A stretch of 64,000 nucleotides of DNA from positions 1 to 64,000 of the forward strand of contig NZ_FOOW01000006.1 of NCBI RefSeq assembly GCF_900113305.1, given 5' to 3'. Shown here piece by piece: positions 15,971-24,955 of the stretch. A program made the translations under genes and the position numbers. Positions within the stretch are counted from its first letter, which is position 1, and the number at the start of each line of letters is the position of its first letter. Source of the stretch: Prevotella sp. KH2C16 (GTDB lineage: Bacteria > Bacteroidota > Bacteroidia > Bacteroidales > Bacteroidaceae). The notes under the pieces were generated by a model. That model worked only from the letters and a program-made list of their open reading frames with translations. It had not been told where the DNA came from and did no database searches.

Positions 15971-16642
15971 ATGCCCAACCTTCATTTATACGACAAGCTC
16001 CTGCAATTTCCGCTGTTTCAAGGAATGAGCCGGGACGACCTCGGCGAGATCGTGGCTCACACCCGATTGGGATTCCATAAGCTGAAAGCGGGGGAAGACA
16101 TCGCCAGGGAAGGAGATGATGCCGACTACCTGCACTTTCTCGTCAGCGGAAGAATCAAGATTATCACTTCGGCTGCCGACCGCAGTTTTACCTTTTTCGA
16201 GTATCGTGATTCGCCCGAGACATTCCAAATGGAAGCCCTCTTCGGCCCCAGCTACCGCTTCTCCCATACCTATCAGGCAGCCTCGGAGTGCAGCCTCATC
16301 ACCATCAGCAAGGAAGATGTAAGGAGGTTTTACAACAGTTTCCTGGTCTTCCGCATCAACTTCATCAACCTGATTACCGCACGCTTGCAGAAGGCTGACG
16401 ACAACATGTGGAGAACCACTCCCGCCGACACGAGGCATCGAATCATAAGTTTTTTCCGGTCTCATTGCCTCTATATGTCGGGAGAAAAGGATATCGACAT
16501 CAAGATGACGAGACTGGCCGACGAGCTTAACGAGGGGCAGAGGCACATCTCCCAATCACTAAACGATATGAACGAGGAAGGACTCATCCGGCTGTCCCGT
16601 GCCAGAATACACATTCCCGCCCTCGAGAAACTGCTGATGTAA
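15971..16642 (+). CDS. Crp/Fnr-family transcriptional regulator
   Basis: 223 residues: a cyclic-nucleotide-binding-like beta barrel (about 15-115, with REGDDADYLHFLVSGRIKI), a dimerisation helix, and a winged helix (about 165-220, MTRLADELNEGQRHISQSL as recognition helix). No Fnr-type cysteine cluster is seen, so it is not an oxygen sensor of that kind. Its ligand cannot be named. It starts 15 bp after apbE and is probably in the same transcript. Confidence 0.85.
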   Translation: MPNLHLYDKLLQFPLFQGMSRDDLGEIVAHTRLGFHKLKAGEDIAREGDDADYLHFLVSGRIKIITSAADRSFTFFEYRDSPETFQMEALFGPSYRFSHTYQAASECSLITISKEDVRRFYNSFLVFRINFINLITARLQKADDNMWRTTPADTRHRIISFFRSHCLYMSGEKDIDIKMTRLADELNEGQRHISQSLNDMNEEGLIRLSRARIHIPALEKLLM

Positions 16643-16692
16643 AATATAAGTTAAAAATCAACTTATTAATAAGGTGTGTCTAATATTTTTGC

Positions 16693-16700
16693 TACTTTTG
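16693..16700 (+). promoter_or_regulatory. -7 box before the M3 peptidase gene
   Basis: TACTTTTG matches TAnnTTTG. The expected transcript start near 16707 excludes the earlier in-frame start at 16676 and supports ATG 16727. Confidence 0.5.
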
Positions 16701-16726
16701 TAGGAAATATAAGCAACGAGATTAGT

Positions 16727-18811
16727 ATGAGTGAAAAGATGCCGGAGAAAGAGAAGCATGTGAACCCCTTTTTCTTCCCCTATCAGACGCCGCACGACAC
16801 GGTGCCATTCAATCGCATCCAGACTGCCGACTACGAGGAGGCTTTCATGGAGGGCATCCGTCGCGACAACGAGGAAATAGACAAGATTGTCAACGACCCC
16901 GAGACACCCACCTTCGAGAATACAATCGTCCGCATAGACACCTCAAAGGGCGAGCATTACTACGACCTGCTCGACCGCGTGTCGAATGTGTTCTCGTGCA
17001 TGCTCAGTGCCGAGACTAATGACGACCTCGATGCGCTAGCTCAGAAAATGAGCCCCATCCTCACCAAGCATGCCAACGATGTAACCCTGAACAAGCGCCT
17101 TTTCGAGCGCTATAAGTATGTCTACGAGCACCACCGCGAGCTCACGCCCGAGGAGCAGACCTTTCTTGAGAAAGGCTACGAAGGCTTCGTGCGCAGCGGA
17201 GCCTTGCTCGACGATGAGGGAAAAGCGCACCTGCGCAAGCTCACCGAGGAGGCCAGCATGCTGGCATTGCAGTTCTCGCAGAACCTACTGAAGGAGAACA
17301 AAGCCTTCGAACTCCTCCTTAACAACGAACGGCAGCTCGAAGGGCTCCCTCCTACGGCCGTAGAAGCGGCTCGCAAGGCCGCCAAGGACAACGGGAAGGA
17401 GGGGTGGCTTTTCACTCTCGACTTCCCGAGCTACAGTCCCTTTATGACCTACTCCACCCAGCGCGACCTGCGGAAAAAGATGTATATGGCACGCAACACG
17501 GAGTGTACCCACGACAACGAGCAGAACAATCTCGAGATTTGCAAGCGACTCGTAAACCTCCGCCGCGAGACGGCACAGCTCCTCGGCTATGCCACCTATG
17601 CAGACTATGTGCTCAAGGAGCGCATGGCCAGCAACACGGCAAATGTCTACAGGCTGCTCGACGACCTGATTGCCGCCTATAAACCAGCCGCCATCAAGGA
17701 GGTCGACGAGATAGAACAGCTGGCCAAAAAGCTGGAGGGCGACGACTTCGAGGTTCAGCCCTGGGACTTCAGCTACTATTCTCACAAACTTCAAATGGAG
17801 CGTTTCAATCTCGACGCAGAGATGCTGCGTCCCTATTTCAAGCTCGAGAATGTCATCAAGGGCGTGTTCGGCCTCGCCACGCGCCTATACGGCATCACCT
17901 TCAGGGAGAACAAGGACATCCCCGTCTATCATCCCGATGTGAAGGCCTATGAGGTCTTCGACGGCGACGGAAGCTACCTCGCCGTGCTCTACGCCGACTT
18001 CCACCCCCGCAAGGGGAAGCAGGGCGGTGCCTGGATGACGGAGTTCCAAGGGCAGTGGATTGACCATAAGGGCAACAACATCCGGCCGCAGGTAAGCCTG
18101 GTGATGAACCTCACGAAACCTACGGAGGACAAGCCGGCCCTGCTGACGCTCGGAGAAGTGGAGACATTCCTCCACGAGTTCGGCCATTCCCTCCACGGCA
18201 TGTTCGCCAACACACGCTTCGCCAGTCTCTCGGGCACCAATGTGTGGTGGGATTTTGTCGAGCTCCCGTCGCAGTTCATGGAGAACTATGCCGTGGAAAA
18301 AGACTTCCTGCGCACCTTCGCCTTCCACTACCAGACCGGCGAGCCGCTTCCCGATGAGCTTATCGAGCGCATCGTCAAGAGTCGCAACTTCATGGCCGCC
18401 TACGCCTGCATGCGGCAAGTGAGCTTCGGATTGCTCGACATGGCTTATTATACCAGAAGCGACGAGTTCACGGAAGACATCATCCCGTTTGAGAAAAAGG
18501 CCTGGCAGAAGGCCATGGTTACCCGTCAGCTGCCCGACACCTGCATGACCACCCAGTTCTCGCACATCATGGCCGGCGGCTATGCCGCGGGCTACTACAG
18601 CTACAAATGGGCAGAAGTGCTCGACGCAGATGCCTTCAGCGTGTTCAAGAGAAACGGCATCTTCGACCGCAAGACAGCACAGAGCTTCCGCGACAACATC
18701 CTTTCCAAGGGGGGCACGGAGCATCCGATGACGCTCTACAAGCGTTTCCGCGGTCAGGAGCCCACCATCAACGCACTTCTGGAACGCAACGGAATCAGGA
18801 AGACAACATAA
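16727..18811 (+). CDS. M3-family metallopeptidase (peptidyl-dipeptidase Dcp/oligopeptidase A type)
   Basis: 694 residues, the normal length for M3 peptidases that degrade short peptides. The zinc site HEFGHSLH is at residues 483-490, with the third ligand Glu expected in the following WDFVELPSQFMENY. No signal peptide is seen from MSEKMPEKEK, so it is probably cytoplasmic; a Bacteroidetes Dcp with signal peptide is the alternative family branch. The start is chosen by the -7 box at 16693-16700. It is followed closely by the dCMP deaminase gene. Confidence 0.92.
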   Translation: MSEKMPEKEKHVNPFFFPYQTPHDTVPFNRIQTADYEEAFMEGIRRDNEEIDKIVNDPETPTFENTIVRIDTSKGEHYYDLLDRVSNVFSCMLSAETNDDLDALAQKMSPILTKHANDVTLNKRLFERYKYVYEHHRELTPEEQTFLEKGYEGFVRSGALLDDEGKAHLRKLTEEASMLALQFSQNLLKENKAFELLLNNERQLEGLPPTAVEAARKAAKDNGKEGWLFTLDFPSYSPFMTYSTQRDLRKKMYMARNTECTHDNEQNNLEICKRLVNLRRETAQLLGYATYADYVLKERMASNTANVYRLLDDLIAAYKPAAIKEVDEIEQLAKKLEGDDFEVQPWDFSYYSHKLQMERFNLDAEMLRPYFKLENVIKGVFGLATRLYGITFRENKDIPVYHPDVKAYEVFDGDGSYLAVLYADFHPRKGKQGGAWMTEFQGQWIDHKGNNIRPQVSLVMNLTKPTEDKPALLTLGEVETFLHEFGHSLHGMFANTRFASLSGTNVWWDFVELPSQFMENYAVEKDFLRTFAFHYQTGEPLPDELIERIVKSRNFMAAYACMRQVSFGLLDMAYYTRSDEFTEDIIPFEKKAWQKAMVTRQLPDTCMTTQFSHIMAGGYAAGYYSYKWAEVLDADAFSVFKRNGIFDRKTAQSFRDNILSKGGTEHPMTLYKRFRGQEPTINALLERNGIRKTT

Positions 18812-18835
18812 CCGTAAAACAACGCGCACAGACCT

Positions 18836-19285
18836 ATGGAACAAGACAACAAGCAACGCGACCTTGACTACCGATACCTGCGCATGGCACGCATCTGGGC
18901 AGAGAACAGCTACTGCGAACGCCGCCATGTGGGAGCCCTGGTGGTAAAAGACAAGATGATTATCAGCGACGGCTACAACGGAACGCCCAGCGGATTCGAG
19001 AATATATGTGAAGATGCCGACGGCGTTACTAAGCCCTATGTGCTCCACGCTGAGGCCAATGCCATCACGAAGCTTGCCCGCAGCAACAACAACAGCGATG
19101 GCAGTACGCTCTATGTTACCGCCTCGCCTTGCATTGAGTGCTCCAAGCTCATCATCCAGGCCGGCATCAAGCGGGTGGTCTACGGCGAGAAATACCGCCT
19201 CGAGGACGGCATCAACCTCCTCAAGAGGGCCCATATAGAAGTAGTCTATCTAAATCCGGAAGAAAATGAACCAGAACAAGAATAA
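18836..19285 (+). CDS. dCMP deaminase
   Basis: 149 residues. A zinc-dependent deaminase converting dCMP to dUMP for thymidylate synthesis. Zinc ligands are visible as H71-A-E73 (catalytic Glu) and PCIEC with C99 and C102. NGTPSGFENICED forms the substrate loop typical of ComEB/dCMP deaminases. Length is normal. It starts 24 bp after the peptidase gene and its 3' end overlaps the S41 peptidase start by 20 bp. Confidence 0.93.
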   Translation: MEQDNKQRDLDYRYLRMARIWAENSYCERRHVGALVVKDKMIISDGYNGTPSGFENICEDADGVTKPYVLHAEANAITKLARSNNNSDGSTLYVTASPCIECSKLIIQAGIKRVVYGEKYRLEDGINLLKRAHIEVVYLNPEENEPEQE

Positions 19286-20993
19286 TCGATACACCCCGCT
19301 GTTCATAGCCGTCTCCGTGGTGGTCGGTATCGTCATCGGCACTTTCTTTGCCAACCACTTCTCAGGCAACCGCCTCAACATCATCAATAGCGGCAGTAAC
19401 CGCCTCAACAACCTGCTCCACTTCATAGACGACCAGTATGTCGACGAAGTGAACATCGACTCCCTTGTTGACAAGGCTATCCCGCAGATTCTATCTCAAC
19501 TGGACCCCCACTCGGTCTACATCAGCGCGAAAGACGCCCAGATAGCTGCCGACGACCTGAAAGGCTCGTTCTCGGGAGTGGGCATTGAGTTTACCATTCG
19601 CCAGGATACCATCCATGTGCAGAATGTAGTCAAGAACGGGCCGGCCGAGAAAGCCGGCATCCTTGCCGGCGACAAGATCGTCAGCGTGGATGGAAAACCG
19701 TTCGTGGGGAAACAGGTTACCAACGAGGAAGCCATGCACCGGCTGAAAGGCCCGAAAGACACGAAGGTGAAGATAGGCGTAGTGCGCTATGGCACCAAGG
19801 ACATCAAGTATTTCACCGTAACGCGTGGAGAAATCCCGCAGCACAGCATCGCCGCCACCTACATGCTCGACGAGACCACCGGATATATACGCATCAAGAG
19901 CTTCGGGGAGACCACCTACGCCGAGATGCTCATCTCGCTGGCCAAGCTCTCGCAGCAAGGCTTCAAGAACCTGGTCATCGACCTGCGCGACAACACGGGC
20001 GGCATCCTCACCTCGGCCACCCAGATGGTCAATGAATTCCTGCCCAAGAACAAGCTCATCGTCTATACGCAGGGCCGCAAATCGCCGCGTCAGGAATACC
20101 CTTCCAACGGCCACGGCAGCTATCAAGACATACCGCTGGTGGTGCTCATCAACGAGGGCTCGGCCTCTGCTGCCGAGATTTTCGCGGGTGCGATACAAGA
20201 CAACGACCGGGGAACCATCATCGGCCGGCGCTCGTTTGGCAAGGGACTGGTGCAGCAGCAGGTGGAATTCCCCGACCACAGCCTGCTCCGGCTCACCATC
20301 GCACGCTACTACACGCCCTCCGGACGCTGCATCCAGAAGCCCTATAAGATGGGCGACGAGGCCAACTATGCGCAGGACATGCTCACCCGCTACCAGCACG
20401 GCGAGATGTTCTCGCAGGATTCCATCAAGCACACAGGCCCGCAATACCACACGGGCATCGGCCGCGTAGTATACGGAGGAGGAGGCATCACCCCCGATAT
20501 CTTCATTCCCGAAGACACGCTCGGCATGACTTCCTATTACAAGAGGGCTGCCATGAGCGGACTCATCCTGCAGTTTGCCTTTACCTACACAGACGACAAT
20601 CGGCTGAAACTCAACACCTTCAAGGAGATGCAACAGCTGGCCGACTATCTGGTGAAGCAGAATATGGTGGAGAAATTCGCCTCCTATGCCGACAAGCACG
20701 GGCTGCAACGCCGCAACCTGATGATCAGGAAGTCGCACAAACTGCTCGAACAGTACATCAACAGCCGCATTATCTACAACATGCTCGACGAGGAAGCCTG
20801 GAACGAATACCTCAATCTTGGCGACCCGGCCATATCCGCGGCAATGAAACTGTTCGAGAATCATGCGGCCTGGCCCAAGAAGCCCATAAGGAAAACAGAG
20901 ACCAAGGAGACGAGGCGCACAGCCTGCATAGTGCCGAAAAGCTACGACTATGCACCCACCCACGACCGCTATACGACGCTGGCACATGCTTAA
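19266..20993 (+). CDS. S41 carboxy-terminal processing peptidase (CtpA/Prc-like)
   Basis: 575 residues with one N-terminal transmembrane segment (about 10-30) placing it in the periplasm. A PDZ domain (about 85-175; GVGIEF, GPAEKAGILAGDKIVSVDG) recognises substrate C-termini. The catalytic pair is Ser299 in NEGSASAAEIFAGA and Lys326 in SFGKGLVQ. The roughly 180-residue C-terminal extension ends in a Lys/Thr/Arg-rich tail. It overlaps the dCMP deaminase gene and is overlapped by the folate gene, a tightly packed operon. Confidence 0.93.
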   Translation: MNQNKNNRYTPLFIAVSVVVGIVIGTFFANHFSGNRLNIINSGSNRLNNLLHFIDDQYVDEVNIDSLVDKAIPQILSQLDPHSVYISAKDAQIAADDLKGSFSGVGIEFTIRQDTIHVQNVVKNGPAEKAGILAGDKIVSVDGKPFVGKQVTNEEAMHRLKGPKDTKVKIGVVRYGTKDIKYFTVTRGEIPQHSIAATYMLDETTGYIRIKSFGETTYAEMLISLAKLSQQGFKNLVIDLRDNTGGILTSATQMVNEFLPKNKLIVYTQGRKSPRQEYPSNGHGSYQDIPLVVLINEGSASAAEIFAGAIQDNDRGTIIGRRSFGKGLVQQQVEFPDHSLLRLTIARYYTPSGRCIQKPYKMGDEANYAQDMLTRYQHGEMFSQDSIKHTGPQYHTGIGRVVYGGGGITPDIFIPEDTLGMTSYYKRAAMSGLILQFAFTYTDDNRLKLNTFKEMQQLADYLVKQNMVEKFASYADKHGLQRRNLMIRKSHKLLEQYINSRIIYNMLDEEAWNEYLNLGDPAISAAMKLFENHAAWPKKPIRKTETKETRRTACIVPKSYDYAPTHDRYTTLAHA

Positions 20994-21519
20994 GAAGAAG
21001 CTCAGAGAGGAAATCAGGCGGCGCAAGCGACAATTCACACGGGAACAGCTGCGCGAACGCTCGCTCCCAATCGTGGCCCGGCTGCTCGCCCACCCCCGCA
21101 TCAGGGAGGCGGAGACCGTGCTGCTCTATTACTCACTGCCCGACGAGGTGGACACTCACAACATGGCCGACGAGCTCCTGCGGCAAGGAAAAACCGTTCT
21201 GCTGCCCGTTGTCATGCCTCGCTGCGGCATGCAACTCCGCCGCTATGAGGGGCGCGGAAGCATGCGGGAAGACGAGTTCCACATCCTCGAGCCCACGGGC
21301 AAGCCCTTTACCGACTACGCACAGATCAGCGTGGCCGTGATACCCGGCATGAGCTTCGACGCCCGCGGCAACCGCCTCGGGCGTGGGAAGGGCTATTACG
21401 ACCGCTTCCTCAAACAGCTTCCCCATACCTATAAGATAGGAGTCTGCTTCGATTTCCAGCGGTTGGAACAAGTGCCCGTCGGAGCAAACGACATCCCCAT
21501 GGACGAAGTCGTCAGTTGA
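20986..21519 (+). CDS. 5-formyltetrahydrofolate cyclo-ligase
   Basis: 177 residues. ATP-dependent conversion of 5-formyl-THF to 5,10-methenyl-THF. The basic N-terminus (MLKKKLREEIRRRKR) and the phosphate-binding RGNRLGRGKGYYDRFL near residue 130 are diagnostic. ATG 20986 overlaps the stop of the S41 peptidase gene by 8 bp, supporting this start over the in-frame one at 20950. Last gene of the operon; a repeat array separates it from the convergent dciA-like gene. Confidence 0.92.
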   Translation: MLKKKLREEIRRRKRQFTREQLRERSLPIVARLLAHPRIREAETVLLYYSLPDEVDTHNMADELLRQGKTVLLPVVMPRCGMQLRRYEGRGSMREDEFHILEPTGKPFTDYAQISVAVIPGMSFDARGNRLGRGKGYYDRFLKQLPHTYKIGVCFDFQRLEQVPVGANDIPMDEVVS

Positions 21520-21571
21520 GGGTCCGCTTCCCAACCGCAAATCCGGGAAAAAGAAATTATCATTCATGATG

Positions 21572-21632
21572 TTACAAACGGCTTGTAACAGGATTACACG
21601 CTGCTTGTAATGTGATTATACACGGCTTGTAA
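21572..21632. repeat. 22-bp-phased intergenic repeat, family A (three units)
   Basis: Three 17-bp units, TTACAAACGGCTTGTAA (21572), TTACACGCTGCTTGTAA (21594) and TTATACACGGCTTGTAA (21616). Starts are exactly 22 bp apart. Each unit is an imperfect palindrome of arms TTACAAGC/GCTTGTAA. It sits between two convergent genes. Confidence 0.85.
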
Positions 21633-21647
21633 TCGGGCGAGAAGCCG

Positions 21648-21938
21648 TCAGAAGAACTTGATTTCGGTAATAATCATGCCGCCCACCTGCTCGTTCAGGC
21701 GCTTCAGCAGTTGCGTGCGCATCATGCTCAGGTCCTGACGCAGGGCGGGATTGGTGATTTTCACGAAGAGAGTCTGGTTCTTGATGAACTTCTCGCCGGT
21801 ATATTTCGCCACGGTCTTGCCCGCCACCAGCTCCCAGGAGTCTATCAGCCGCTTCTGCTTGAGCGGCGTCTCCAGTCCCTCTTCTCGGAGCAGCTTGTTG
21901 ATGACATCCGCCAGCGACTCCACCTTACGCCTAAACAT
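21648..21938 (-). CDS. DUF721/DciA-like protein
   Basis: 96 residues: MFRRKVESLADVINKLLREE, LIDSWELVAGKTVAKYTG, then LFVKITNPALRQDLSMMR. This matches the DUF721 family, which includes DciA, the helicase-loading partner of DnaB in many bacteria. The KH-like fold is suggested by the central sequence. ATG 21938 overlaps the recF stop by 8 bp; pairing with recF is a common Bacteroidetes arrangement and supports a replication role. Confidence 0.85.
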   Translation of the reverse strand: MFRRKVESLADVINKLLREEGLETPLKQKRLIDSWELVAGKTVAKYTGEKFIKNQTLFVKITNPALRQDLSMMRTQLLKRLNEQVGGMIITEIKFF

Positions 21939-23049
21939 CTCCGGCCTCCTTTCGCTCGCGGATCTCCCCGCCGTCGACTTCAAACAGCCTGTAGTCAAAG
22001 CCATTGTGGGCTAGAATCTGATCAAGATGGTCGCGATTGGTATCCGTAATAAAGATTTGTCCATAGTTTTCGCCCGACACTAGCCGCACGATCTGCTCCA
22101 CGCGGCGGGCATCGAGCTTATCGAAAATGTCGTCGAGCAGGAGCAGCGGCGTCGTGGTGGAGGCCGTGCGCTTGAGGAAATCGAACTGGGCGAGCTTCAG
22201 CGCAAGAGCAAAGGTCTTGTTCTGCCCCTGGCTGCCCTCATGCTTCATCTGATAGCCATCTATCAGCATCTCCAGATCATCACGGTGAATGCCATGCAGA
22301 CTGTAGCCCACGGCACGGTCCTTCGCCCTGTCGCGGCGTATGACCTCCAACAGAGAACCTCGCTGGCAATGGGATATATAGCTCAGTGAGACCATTTCGC
22401 TACCGCCGGAAATGGTCTGATAAATTGACTGGAATATAGGTATCAGTTCCTGCACGAAGGCTTCCCGCTTCCGAAAAATCAACTCCCCCTGCGACGCCAT
22501 CTCCTCCTCCCATATCTCGAGGAGGGTCTGGTCGGGCTCTTCCTCCATCCGCAGCAAGGCATTGCGCTGCTGCAAAGCCTTGTTATAGCGACTGAGGGCC
22601 TCGATATAGGGACTGTCGTACTGAGAAATCACCACATCCATCAGGCGACGCCGTTCCTCGGAGCCCCCTTCGATGAGGGTGGAGTCAGACGGCGAGACGA
22701 AGATGAGGGGAATCAGGCCTATGTGCTGCGAGAGGCGGCGATACTCCTTCTTGTTGCGCTTGAAGTGCTTCTTCACCCCCCGCTTCATCCCACAGTAGAT
22801 GTGCTCGCTGTCGCCGTTCTCGTTCTCGTAGGTTCCCTCGAGCACGAAAAAGTCCTGATCGTGGGTGATCACCTGGGAGTCGACAGGATTGAAGGCGCTC
22901 CTGCAGAACGACAGATAATAGACGGCATCGAGAAAATTGGTCTTCCCCACACCGTTATGCCCGATGAGGCAATTCATCTTGGGCGACAAATCGAGCGTCG
23001 CCTCCCGGATGTTCCTATAGTTGAGAATCGAGATTTTCTTGAGAATCAT
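21931..23049 (-). CDS. recF: DNA replication and repair protein RecF
   Basis: 372 residues. An SMC-like ATPase that loads RecA at single-strand gaps together with RecO and RecR. Walker A is GHNGVGKTNFLDAV near residue 30, the signature region lies around HEGSQGQNKTFALALKLAQ, and Walker B is PLLLLDDIFDKLD. Full length. Transcribed from a promoter at 23097-23104 and followed by the DUF721 gene with overlap. Confidence 0.95.
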   Translation of the reverse strand: MILKKISILNYRNIREATLDLSPKMNCLIGHNGVGKTNFLDAVYYLSFCRSAFNPVDSQVITHDQDFFVLEGTYENENGDSEHIYCGMKRGVKKHFKRNKKEYRRLSQHIGLIPLIFVSPSDSTLIEGGSEERRRLMDVVISQYDSPYIEALSRYNKALQQRNALLRMEEEPDQTLLEIWEEEMASQGELIFRKREAFVQELIPIFQSIYQTISGGSEMVSLSYISHCQRGSLLEVIRRDRAKDRAVGYSLHGIHRDDLEMLIDGYQMKHEGSQGQNKTFALALKLAQFDFLKRTASTTTPLLLLDDIFDKLDARRVEQIVRLVSGENYGQIFITDTNRDHLDQILAHNGFDYRLFEVDGGEIRERKEAGDV

Positions 23050-23096
23050 ACGCCTGAAACCCTACCGTATCACGCTTTCCGGCAGTCTTGTGATTG

Positions 23097-23104
23097 CAAA
23101 GTTA
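23097..23104 (-). promoter_or_regulatory. -7 box of recF
   Basis: Minus-strand TAACTTTG, 47 bp before the recF ATG. The -33 side is T-rich without a clear TTTG. Confidence 0.55.
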
Positions 23105-23144
23105 CGCCTTTTATCATTGAAAAACGAAAAAAACAAGGAATATA

Positions 23145-23176
23145 TTTCAATATGTGAGATAATTTGAGTAAATTTG
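23145..23176 (+). promoter_or_regulatory. Promoter of the TPR protein gene
   Basis: TTTC (23145-23148), 20-bp spacer, TAAATTTG (23169-23176). It is divergent from the recF promoter and leaves a leader of about 70 bases. Confidence 0.6.
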
Positions 23177-23251
23177 CCGAGCTATTATAGGCTCACCAGC
23201 TAATGGAGACGGCCGACAGTAAAGGCATAAAAACAAAAAACAAACAATAGA

Positions 23252-23950
23252 ATGGCAAAAAAACAAGAGCAAGCGCCCGCAGCAGAGGCGCTCAACATCT
23301 CTGAGGCTTTTATCACCAAATACAAGAAGCCTCTCATCATCGCAGGCATTGCACTGCTCGTAATCATCGCCGGTATCTTCAGCTACAAGTACTTCGTTTC
23401 CGCCCCCCGGGAGGAGAAGGCAAGTACGGCTCTCGGCCTGGGACAGCAGTATTTCAACCAGGAGAGCTTTGACAAAGCCCTCAACGGAGACGGCGCTTCC
23501 TACGCAGGCTTTGCCAAGATAGCTTCCGACTACAGCGGTACTGACGCCGGCAACCTCGCCAACCTCTATGCCGGACTCTGCTATGCCAACCTCGGCAAGT
23601 GGCAGGAAGCCGTGAAATACCTGGATGAATACTCACCCTCCGACGACGCCATGGTGAGCCCGGCAGCAGTAGCTGCGCTCGGAAATGCCTATGCTCATGT
23701 CAATCAGCTTGACAAGGCGGTGAGCAATCTGAAGAAAGCAGCCGGCATGGCAGACTCCGAAGCCCGAGACGGCGTCAACAACAGCCTCGCCCCCACCTTC
23801 CTCCTGCAGGCAGCCATCATCCTCGAAAGTCAGAACAAGACCAACGAGGCTCTCGACATCTATAAGAATATCAAGGAAAAATATGTGAACTCCGCACTCG
23901 TCCAGAGTCAGGAGATTGACAAGTATATAGAACGCGCACAGGACAAGTAA
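23252..23950 (+). CDS. Membrane-anchored tetratricopeptide repeat protein
   Basis: 232 residues. A short cytoplasmic N-terminus, a single transmembrane helix (about 27-49, [20 protein letters not shown]), then TPR-like helices ([55 protein letters not shown]). The layout resembles YfgM-type ancillary proteins that associate with the Sec translocon or chaperones. That function is inferred from topology. Its stop overlaps the ribH start by one base. Confidence 0.8.
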   Translation: MAKKQEQAPAAEALNISEAFITKYKKPLIIAGIALLVIIAGIFSYKYFVSAPREEKASTALGLGQQYFNQESFDKALNGDGASYAGFAKIASDYSGTDAGNLANLYAGLCYANLGKWQEAVKYLDEYSPSDDAMVSPAAVAALGNAYAHVNQLDKAVSNLKKAAGMADSEARDGVNNSLAPTFLLQAAIILESQNKTNEALDIYKNIKEKYVNSALVQSQEIDKYIERAQDK

Positions 23951-24426
23951 TGGCCACCGCACTACATCATCTGTCAGACTACGACCCGGCCAAAGTGCCT
24001 GATGCCAGCAATATGTGCTTCGGCATTGTGGTCGCGGAGTGGAATCCGGAAATCACGGGAGCCCTGCTTGACGGTGCCGTCAAGACGCTGGAGAAGCACG
24101 GATGCCTGCCCGAGAACATCCATGTGAAGACCGTTCCGGGAAGCTTCGAGCTTATCTACGGTGCCCAGCAGATGACCAAGAACGACGGATTCGACGCCGT
24201 CATCATCCTCGGCAGCGTCATCCGGGGCGAAACGCCGCACTTCGACTATATCTGTCAGGGCGTTACCTACGGCATTGCCCGCCTCAATGCCAGCCAGAAC
24301 ATACCCGTCATCTACGGGCTCCTCACCACCGACAACCTGGAACAGGCCAAGGAGCGGAGTGGCGGGAGACTGGGTAACAAGGGCGACGAGTGCGCCGTAG
24401 ACGCCATCAAGATGGCCAAATTCTAA
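23950..24426 (+). CDS. ribH: 6,7-dimethyl-8-ribityllumazine synthase
   Basis: 158 residues. Penultimate step of riboflavin synthesis, condensing the ribityl-uracil amine with dihydroxybutanone phosphate in a cage-forming enzyme. Motifs: [47 protein letters not shown] (with the catalytic His) and [20 protein letters not shown]. Full length. It is translationally coupled to the TPR gene (ATGG overlapping TAATGG). Confidence 0.95.
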   Translation: MATALHHLSDYDPAKVPDASNMCFGIVVAEWNPEITGALLDGAVKTLEKHGCLPENIHVKTVPGSFELIYGAQQMTKNDGFDAVIILGSVIRGETPHFDYICQGVTYGIARLNASQNIPVIYGLLTTDNLEQAKERSGGRLGNKGDECAVDAIKMAKF

Positions 24427-24457
24427 TCAGGGAAACCGGCAATCGGGAAAAAGGTCG

Positions 24458-24955
24458 TTGAAAGACTTCGCAGCGATAGACTTCGAGACCGCAAACGGAA
24501 GCAGAAGCAGCGTTTGCAGCGTGGGTGTGGTGATAGTAGAGAATGGCGTGATTGCCGATTCATACTATCACCTCATTCGTCCCATACCCAACTATTACAC
24601 CACGTTCACAACGACCGTTCACGGCCTCACTTATACCGACACGGAGGATGCTCCGCCTTTCCCGGAAGTGTGGGCGGAGATAGCCCCCAAGATCAGATAC
24701 CTGCCGTTAGTGGCTCATAACAAGGCTTTCGATGAGAATTGCCTGAAGGCTGTGTTCCAGGCCTACGGCATGGAATACCCCGACTATCCGTTCTACTGCA
24801 CGCTCATCGGCGCACGGAGGACTTTTCCACGAGGCACCATCGCAAACTATCAGCTGCAGACCGTAGCCCTGCGGTGCGGTTTCGACCTGACGAGGCACCA
24901 CCATGCGCTGGCCGACGCGGAAGCCTGTGCCCACATAGCCATGAAGATCTTATGA
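24458..24955 (+). CDS. DnaQ-like 3'-5' exonuclease
   Basis: 165 residues of the DEDDh exonuclease fold: ExoI motif AIDFETANG (D and E), ExoII around LPLVAHNKAFDENCLK, ExoIII HHHALADAEACAHIAMKI. The protein is only the exonuclease domain, without polymerase or BRCT parts, as in many Bacteroidetes epsilon-like proteins. The start codon is TTG at 24458, 7 bases after an AAAAAGG sequence. Its stop overlaps the next ATG (ATGA). Confidence 0.85.
   Translation: MKDFAAIDFETANGSRSSVCSVGVVIVENGVIADSYYHLIRPIPNYYTTFTTTVHGLTYTDTEDAPPFPEVWAEIAPKIRYLPLVAHNKAFDENCLKAVFQAYGMEYPDYPFYCTLIGARRTFPRGTIANYQLQTVALRCGFDLTRHHHALADAEACAHIAMKIL

Noticed and set aside
21572..21632. The phased repeats as a CRISPR array
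   Set aside because: Units are 17 bp with only 5-bp spacers and are themselves palindromic; there are no 30-bp variable spacers and no cas genes.
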